Shown here: positions 60,327 through 64,000 of the stretch, piece after piece | How the letters are laid out: every line of letters starts with the position of its first letter | Position numbering within the stretch: the first letter of the stretch is position 1 | Assembly: GCA_013178305.1 (NCBI GenBank) | Contig: JABLXB010000001.1 | Location: 362,516-426,515 of the forward strand | Source of the DNA: Bacillota bacterium | Lineage (GTDB): Bacteria; Bacillota; Sulfobacillia; JABLXB01 | Direction: 5' to 3' | DNA: 64,000 nt | Notes under the pieces: generated by a model | Seen by the model: only the letters and a program-made list of their open reading frames with translations | The model's database searches: none | What the model was told of the DNA's origin: nothing | Translations under genes and position numbers: made by a program

Positions 60327-61406
60327 CTACAACCCCAGCACGCCCTCCACGTCTTCCACGCGCGGGCCGCACTCGATGGGGGCGGGCAACCCCCGCATGG
60401 CCTCGTCGGGGTCCTTGAGGCCGTTGCCCGTGAGAATGCACACTACTGTCGACCCGGGCGTGAAGTACCCGCGGCCCGCGGCCTTCAGCAGGCCCGCGAT
60501 CGAGGCGCATGAAGCGGGTTCCGCGAATACGCCCTCGCTGGAGGCCAGCAGGCGTTGCGCGTCGAGGATCTCGGCGTCGCTCACGGCATCGATCCTGCCG
60601 CCCGATTCATCCCGCGCCGCCACTGCCCTCTGCCAGCTTGCAGGGTTCCCTATCCTTATCGCCGTCGCGACGGTCTCGGGCTTCTCAACCGGGTGTCCGA
60701 GTACAATGGGCGCTGCTCCCTCCGCCTGGAACCCGGCGAGTATGGGGAGCTTCGAGCACCCACCGGCAGCATGGTATTCCTTGAATCCCTTCCAGTACGC
60801 CGTTATGTTACCGGCGTTCCCCACCGGCAGAACGAGGTAGTCGGGTGCGTCGCCCATGACATCGCATATCTCGAATGAGGCGGTTTTCTGGCCCTCGATA
60901 CGGTCGGGGTTGAGCGAGTTGACGAGGCATACGGGATGCCTTTGAGCGATCTCGCGGACCGCGTTCAGCGCCTGGTCGAAGTTCCCTTCCACCGTGACCA
61001 CGGTGGCGCCGTACATCAACGCCTGCGCCAGTTTCCCCAGTGCGATGTTCCCCTTGGGAACGAGCACATAGCACTTGAGCCCCGAGTGCGCGGCGTACGC
61101 GGCAGCCGACGCGGACGTGTTCCCCGTGGAGGCGCAGATCACTGCCCTGGCGCCGCGCTCCAGTGCCTTCGCGACCGCGACCACCATGCCCCTGTCCTTG
61201 AAGGACCCCGTCGGGTTCATCCCCTCAAACTTGGCGAGCACTCGCAGGCCGCTTCCGGCTATCCGCGAGATCCGCTCCAGCGGAAGAAGGGGCGTCCCCC
61301 CCTCGAACAGCGTAATGCGCGGGGTCGCGCCGGTTATGTCCAGATGACGTTCATACTCGGCGATTACGCCTCTCCACACACGCGACACACGATCACCTTC
61401 GTCCAA
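60327..61406 (-). CDS. thrC: Threonine synthase
   Basis: A PLP enzyme of 359 residues converting O-phosphohomoserine to threonine. The PLP lysine is in [11 protein letters not shown] near residue 43; [20 protein letters not shown] and LPVGNAGNI (phosphate-binding region) follow. It is of the shorter, class that resembles Bacillus ThrC. TTG at 61406 starts the frame; a GTG at 61388 preceded by GAAGGTGATC is an alternative. It heads a minus-strand series with splB, the aldolase-like gene and the flavin reductase. Confidence 0.93.
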   Translation of the reverse strand: MDEGDRVSRVWRGVIAEYERHLDITGATPRITLFEGGTPLLPLERISRIAGSGLRVLAKFEGMNPTGSFKDRGMVVAVAKALERGARAVICASTGNTSASAAAYAAHSGLKCYVLVPKGNIALGKLAQALMYGATVVTVEGNFDQALNAVREIAQRHPVCLVNSLNPDRIEGQKTASFEICDVMGDAPDYLVLPVGNAGNITAYWKGFKEYHAAGGCSKLPILAGFQAEGAAPIVLGHPVEKPETVATAIRIGNPASWQRAVAARDESGGRIDAVSDAEILDAQRLLASSEGVFAEPASCASIAGLLKAAGRGYFTPGSTVVCILTGNGLKDPDEAMRGLPAPIECGPRVEDVEGVLGL

Positions 61407-61542
61407 TTCGATTGGCCGTCATTTGCGGTCCGGTCCTGACGCTTCTCGACCGCGGCGCCCGCCGACCTGCGTTCCCCCGCGGTTCCTCCCGCCGTCTTTC
61501 ACCGCGTCCTGCGATTTTTCCTGTTTACCGATAGCGAGCGCA

Positions 61543-61548
61543 TATAAT
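61543..61548 (+). promoter_or_regulatory. -10 element before the MTH1187-family gene
   Basis: A perfect TATAAT stands 79 bp before the GTG at 61628 in the 221-bp divergent gap. A good -35 at 17 bp is not evident. It overlaps the ATG at 61547, which argues against that ATG as a start. Confidence 0.45.
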
Positions 61549-61627
61549 GGCGGCCGCGCGCAGCAATAATAGACTGCACCGGAGCGTGAATGCGATATCG
61601 GAAAGCGACATCAAGGAGGAGTCGGGC

Positions 61628-61924
61628 GTGGCAATAGTAGAGGTGAAGATCGTTCCAATCGGGACTGACAGCGCGAGCATGTCGAGCTACGTGGCCTCCT
61701 GCTACAGGCTGGTCCAGGATGAAGGGCTAAAACACCAGCTCACCCCCACCTCGACAATAATCGAGGGGGAACTCAACCAGGTCCTCGATGTGGTCAGGAA
61801 GATGCACGAGGTGCCGTTCGATAACGGCGCCGACCGCGTGGTCACCAACATCTACATCGACGAGCGCAAGGACAGGTCCTCGGACATGGGAGACATGGTG
61901 GACGCCGTCGAATCAGGGGTCTAG
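61628..61924 (+). CDS. Thiamine-binding-type protein (MTH1187/YkoF, DUF77)
   Basis: The 98-residue ferredoxin-like protein begins VAIVEVKIVPIGT and contains HQLTPTSTIIEGELNQVLDVVRKMHEVPF and GADRVVTNIYIDERKD, as in MTH1187/YqgV proteins. Some relatives bind thiamine or its pyrimidine part and form tetramers. GTG at 61628 follows AAGGAGGAG. The open frame from 61547 begins inside a -10 box and is rejected as the start. The gene is divergent from thrC. Confidence 0.86.
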   Translation: MAIVEVKIVPIGTDSASMSSYVASCYRLVQDEGLKHQLTPTSTIIEGELNQVLDVVRKMHEVPFDNGADRVVTNIYIDERKDRSSDMGDMVDAVESGV

Positions 61925-61968
61925 AGCCAGACAGGTCTCTCGAACGTGCCGGACAGATAGCGCTGCAG

Positions 61969-61993
61969 CGGGGAGAACGTTGCGTTCCCCCCG
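61969..61993. terminator. Hairpin between the DUF77 gene and the small membrane protein gene
   Basis: CGGGGAGAACG (61969-61979) and CGTTCCCCCCG (61983-61993) pair with one mismatch between convergent genes. Confidence 0.55.
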
Positions 61994-62021
61994 TGTTCCA
62001 TCCATCTACCCTGGCGAAGCC

Positions 62022-62264
62022 TTAGTGCCGGCAGCATCGGAACATGAGGGAGACCAGGTATACGACGAGCATCACGACCCCGACCAGCAACAGCGGCCCC
62101 GTGAGCACGGCCGCCAGGATGATCACCGGCAGCGCGACGAGGACCCAGATGAGACGAAGCCCCATGCCGACGATACCGAACAAGACCTTGAGCGCGATCG
62201 CGGCGGCCGAAATCACTGCCGCGATTACCAGCCAGACGAGAACCGAACCCAGTGCGAACGCCAT
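62022..62264 (-). CDS. Small hydrophobic membrane protein
   Basis: An 80-residue protein made almost only of hydrophobic residues, with about three membrane helices and a Cys-Cys-Arg-His C-terminus (MFRCCRH). ATG at 62264 has GGAGGT eleven nt upstream, which sets the start; the longer open frame is not credible. I do not recognise the family. It is divergent from niaR and convergent with the DUF77 gene. Confidence 0.55.
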   Translation of the reverse strand: MAFALGSVLVWLVIAAVISAAAIALKVLFGIVGMGLRLIWVLVALPVIILAAVLTGPLLLVGVVMLVVYLVSLMFRCCRH

Positions 62265-62339
62265 TTGACCGATCGACCTCCATCCCCTTGCTAAAGATAT
62301 CATAACGTGGGGTCCGCTGCCACAGGATCGGCCCCCGTT

Positions 62340-62366
62340 TTGTATATACGGTCCAACTGGTAAAAT
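62340..62366 (+). promoter_or_regulatory. Candidate niaR promoter
   Basis: TTGTAT (62340-62345) and TAAAAT (62361-62366) with a 15-bp gap, in an AT-rich stretch 32 bp before the start. No clear operator dyad is seen. Confidence 0.35.
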
Positions 62367-62397
62367 GGTCTGGAGAAGCCTTACCGGGGGTGGTCGC

Positions 62398-62919
62398 GTG
62401 AACGCGGAGGAACGCAGGAGCGGCATCCAGTCGCTGCTCCTCAAATCGGCGAAACCTTGCACTGGGTCGGAACTCGCGGCGAACCTGGGGGTTTCCCGCC
62501 AGGTGATCGTCCAGGACATCGCAATACTCCGCGCGCGGGGCGAGCCGATCGTCGCCACGCCGCAGGGATATGTGATGCGTGAGGCCGCGCTCGGCCCCGG
62601 TGAAACGAGGGTCGTCGCCTGCAGTCACGGCGCGGGGAACGTGCGTGAGGAATTGCTTACGATTGTACGCGAGGGCGGCGAGATACTCGACGTCATCGTG
62701 GAGCACCCGCTCTACGGGGAAATCTCGGGGAGGCTCATGCTACGGAGTGAGGCGGACGTCGACAGGTTCCTCTCGAGGATGGACAGGACGCGCGCCATAC
62801 TGCTCTCATCCCTCACTGGCGGGGTGCACCTCCACACCATACGCGTGCCGGGTCCTGCCGCATTCTCGGCCATCCTCACCGCCCTGAGGGAGAAGGGTTA
62901 CCTTCTCGACGAACAATAA
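62398..62919 (+). CDS. niaR: NiaR-type niacin-responsive repressor (HTH-11 plus 3H domain)
   Basis: The 173-residue protein has an HTH-11 winged helix (SELAANLGVSRQVIVQDIAILRARG) and a 3H domain with conserved histidines (VVACSHG, IVEHPLYGEISG, GGVHLHTI). NiaR (YrxA) proteins repress NAD synthesis or niacin uptake genes when nicotinic acid is present. GTG at 62398 has GGGGGTGG upstream; the frame opens at 62365. No NAD genes are in the window, so the target is elsewhere. Confidence 0.92.
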   Translation: MNAEERRSGIQSLLLKSAKPCTGSELAANLGVSRQVIVQDIAILRARGEPIVATPQGYVMREAALGPGETRVVACSHGAGNVREELLTIVREGGEILDVIVEHPLYGEISGRLMLRSEADVDRFLSRMDRTRAILLSSLTGGVHLHTIRVPGPAAFSAILTALREKGYLLDEQ

Positions 62920-62933
62920 GGACGAACAGTGAG

Positions 62934-62954
62934 CCGGCTGCATCGCGCAGCCGG
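62934..62954. terminator. Terminator after niaR
   Basis: CCGGCTGC (62934-62941), ATCGC loop and GCAGCCGG (62947-62954) form an 8-bp stem between convergent genes. Confidence 0.65.
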
Positions 62955-63008
62955 TCACACAATCGCTATCCCGCAACTGCATTTATGACCGCACCGATCT
63001 CGGCAAAC

Positions 63009-64000
63009 TCACTGCAGCACGGTTATCTGCGTAATTACGTTCCCAGCGAGCTTCAGAGCAAGCAGGTTCCCCGCCACCAGGTCCTCGAGTTCCATATCTG
63101 TCGTGCCCTTGCGGACGCCCGCGCCGTCTTTCACCTTGTACGTGACGACCGCGCCCTTCTCGTTCCTGACCCTCAGCGAATAGCCCTCAGCAAGGTCGGT
63201 GATCATCGAGACGTAAGTCACGTGCACCTCGGACTGGGGCCGCCTCTCCACGCTCACACGGGTGACCCTCGAACCGTGTATGGTGAGCGTCACCCGGTCG
63301 CCCCGCATCAGGTCGGCGGTGGTCATCGGGTATCCGTCGTACTCGATCTTCACGTCGGCTGCCAGGGTATAGGTGGACGTCCCACCGCCTTCGGGCGGCT
63401 TGATGGATATCCTTGCCGCCGTGCCGGTTGACACCCGCGTAATCTCGCCCGTTATCTCCTTCGGGACCCTGTCCTCTACGTCAACGCTCGCGGCGTAGGC
63501 GTCCTTCATCTTCACCTGGACGCGGTCGCCCACGACGATCTCGCCCAGGGTGATCGCCTGTTTGAGATACGTGATCTTCGTGCTCGAGTCGAGGGCGATA
63601 GTGACGCCCTCCTCGTCCTGCGGCTTAACCGTAAGCCTGTTGCGCCGTTCCTCGACCTTTTCGACCACGCCCTCAATTGCCGCCCGGGCGTCCTGGGCCT
63701 CGATTCTCGTGATGACGCCGTCGAGCAAGCTCATCTTTACGCGGTCTCCGGCGCTTACCTTCTCGAGTTCGATCGCCTTGCCTTTGCGCCAGATCTTCGC
63801 GTCGGGCGAAACCCAGGCCCGCAGCGTTGTCCCGCTGAACAGCTTGACGTTCATCCTCGCGGGCGCCCATTCGGCCTCTATCGACTCAACCCACCCGGAG
63901 GCCTCGTCGGTGTTCCGGACGGTTATCATCTTTACGTTCCACGCGCTCCCCGATGCCGGCGTCTCCAGGTCGAGGATGACCCTGTCCCCTACCTTGAGAT
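63009..64000 (-). CDS. Beta-repeat protein of unknown function, 5' end beyond window
   Basis: The frame is open to the right edge (the ATG at 63929 is internal), so at least 330 residues are encoded. It consists of about five repeats of some 70 residues with the pattern GDRVxxxxxxGxVTRIxx: GDRVILDLETP, GDRVKMSLLDGVITRIE, GDRVQVKMKD, GDRVTLTIHGSRVTRVSVE and NLLALKLAGNVITQITVL. Each is predicted all-beta. Such modules are seen in secreted or S-layer-associated proteins of Firmicutes. No signal peptide can be judged because the N-terminus is missing. Confidence 0.75.
   Translation of the reverse strand, partial: LKVGDRVILDLETPASGSAWNVKMITVRNTDEASGWVESIEAEWAPARMNVKLFSGTTLRAWVSPDAKIWRKGKAIELEKVSAGDRVKMSLLDGVITRIEAQDARAAIEGVVEKVEERRNRLTVKPQDEEGVTIALDSSTKITYLKQAITLGEIVVGDRVQVKMKDAYAASVDVEDRVPKEITGEITRVSTGTAARISIKPPEGGGTSTYTLAADVKIEYDGYPMTTADLMRGDRVTLTIHGSRVTRVSVERRPQSEVHVTYVSMITDLAEGYSLRVRNEKGAVVTYKVKDGAGVRKGTTDMELEDLVAGNLLALKLAGNVITQITVLQ

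Noticed and set aside
61921..62706. 261-codon minus-strand frame over the small membrane protein and niaR
   Set aside because: It is out of frame with the hydrophobic 80-residue protein and antisense to niaR; composition is random.
1..64000. tRNA, rRNA, CRISPR arrays, insertion sequences and phage genes
   Set aside because: Looked for on both strands; no cloverleaf, regular spaced repeats, transposase or integrase was seen. The duplication at 29-31 kb has no transposase or terminal inverted repeats.

Overview
The window is a GC-rich bacterial chromosome segment with dense, mostly operonic genes. Two CotF-like spore coat proteins, a spore photoproduct lyase, HutP, NiaR, a sesquarterpene-type YtpB protein and GGAGG-type ribosome binding sites point to an endospore-forming Bacillota (Firmicutes), probably a high-GC anaerobe living on amino acids. 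This is inferred from gene content; no rRNA is present. Cobalamin recurs: a B12-dependent ribonucleotide reductase, a B12-dependent mutase and a BtuF-like binding protein.

Region 1 (1-10.8 kb) is a minus-strand histidine operon: hutU, hutI, fchA, ftcD, then an aconitase-X pair and a LarA-family gene cut by the window edge. A near-consensus sigma-54 promoter lies before hutU, and a PAS/AAA+ sigma-54 activator is divergent from it. HutP, an RNA-binding antiterminator family, is encoded just beyond with a phosphoribosyltransferase. Region 2 (11-17.7 kb) holds a BtuF-like lipoprotein, an NCS2-like permease, an amino-acid permease, a MocR regulator and AzlCD.

Region 3 (17.9-33.4 kb) is the most unusual. 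Two paralogous class-I amidotransferases (PuuD/C26 type) bracket two TRAP-type transporters, a D-glutamate cyclase, an opine dehydrogenase and a 1220-residue protein that fuses a B12-binding domain, a mutase-like barrel and a MutL/GlmL ASKHA domain. After it come decayed oligopeptide ABC ATPase genes and a 123-bp near-identical copy of part of the fusion gene, followed directly by a MoxR AAA+ ATPase and a VWA protein. I read this as a catabolic island for an opine-, gamma-glutamyl- or D-glutamate-like compound, with a mutase carrying its own putative reactivase.

Region 4 (33.4-38.6 kb) is a minus-strand operon: an unrecognised regulator, a YgeY-like M20 hydrolase, a YgeW-like carbamoyltransferase and a sodium symporter. 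Region 5 (38.7-50.1 kb) is mixed: GntR/UTRA regulator, Clp-fold serine proteinase, beta-propeller lipoprotein, DUF255 thioredoxin-like protein, CBS-ACT protein, a prenyl synthase convergent with and overlapping a YtpB-like terpene synthase, Hsp20, and a CadC/P-type ATPase metal efflux pair. Region 6 (50.2-64 kb) has coat proteins, a DUF3311/symporter pair, nrdR-nrdJ (nrdJ carries a 375-residue intein; paired NrdR-box-like sites precede nrdR), a flavin reductase, a class-II aldolase-like protein, splB, thrC, a thiamine-binding-type protein, niaR and a partial beta-repeat protein.
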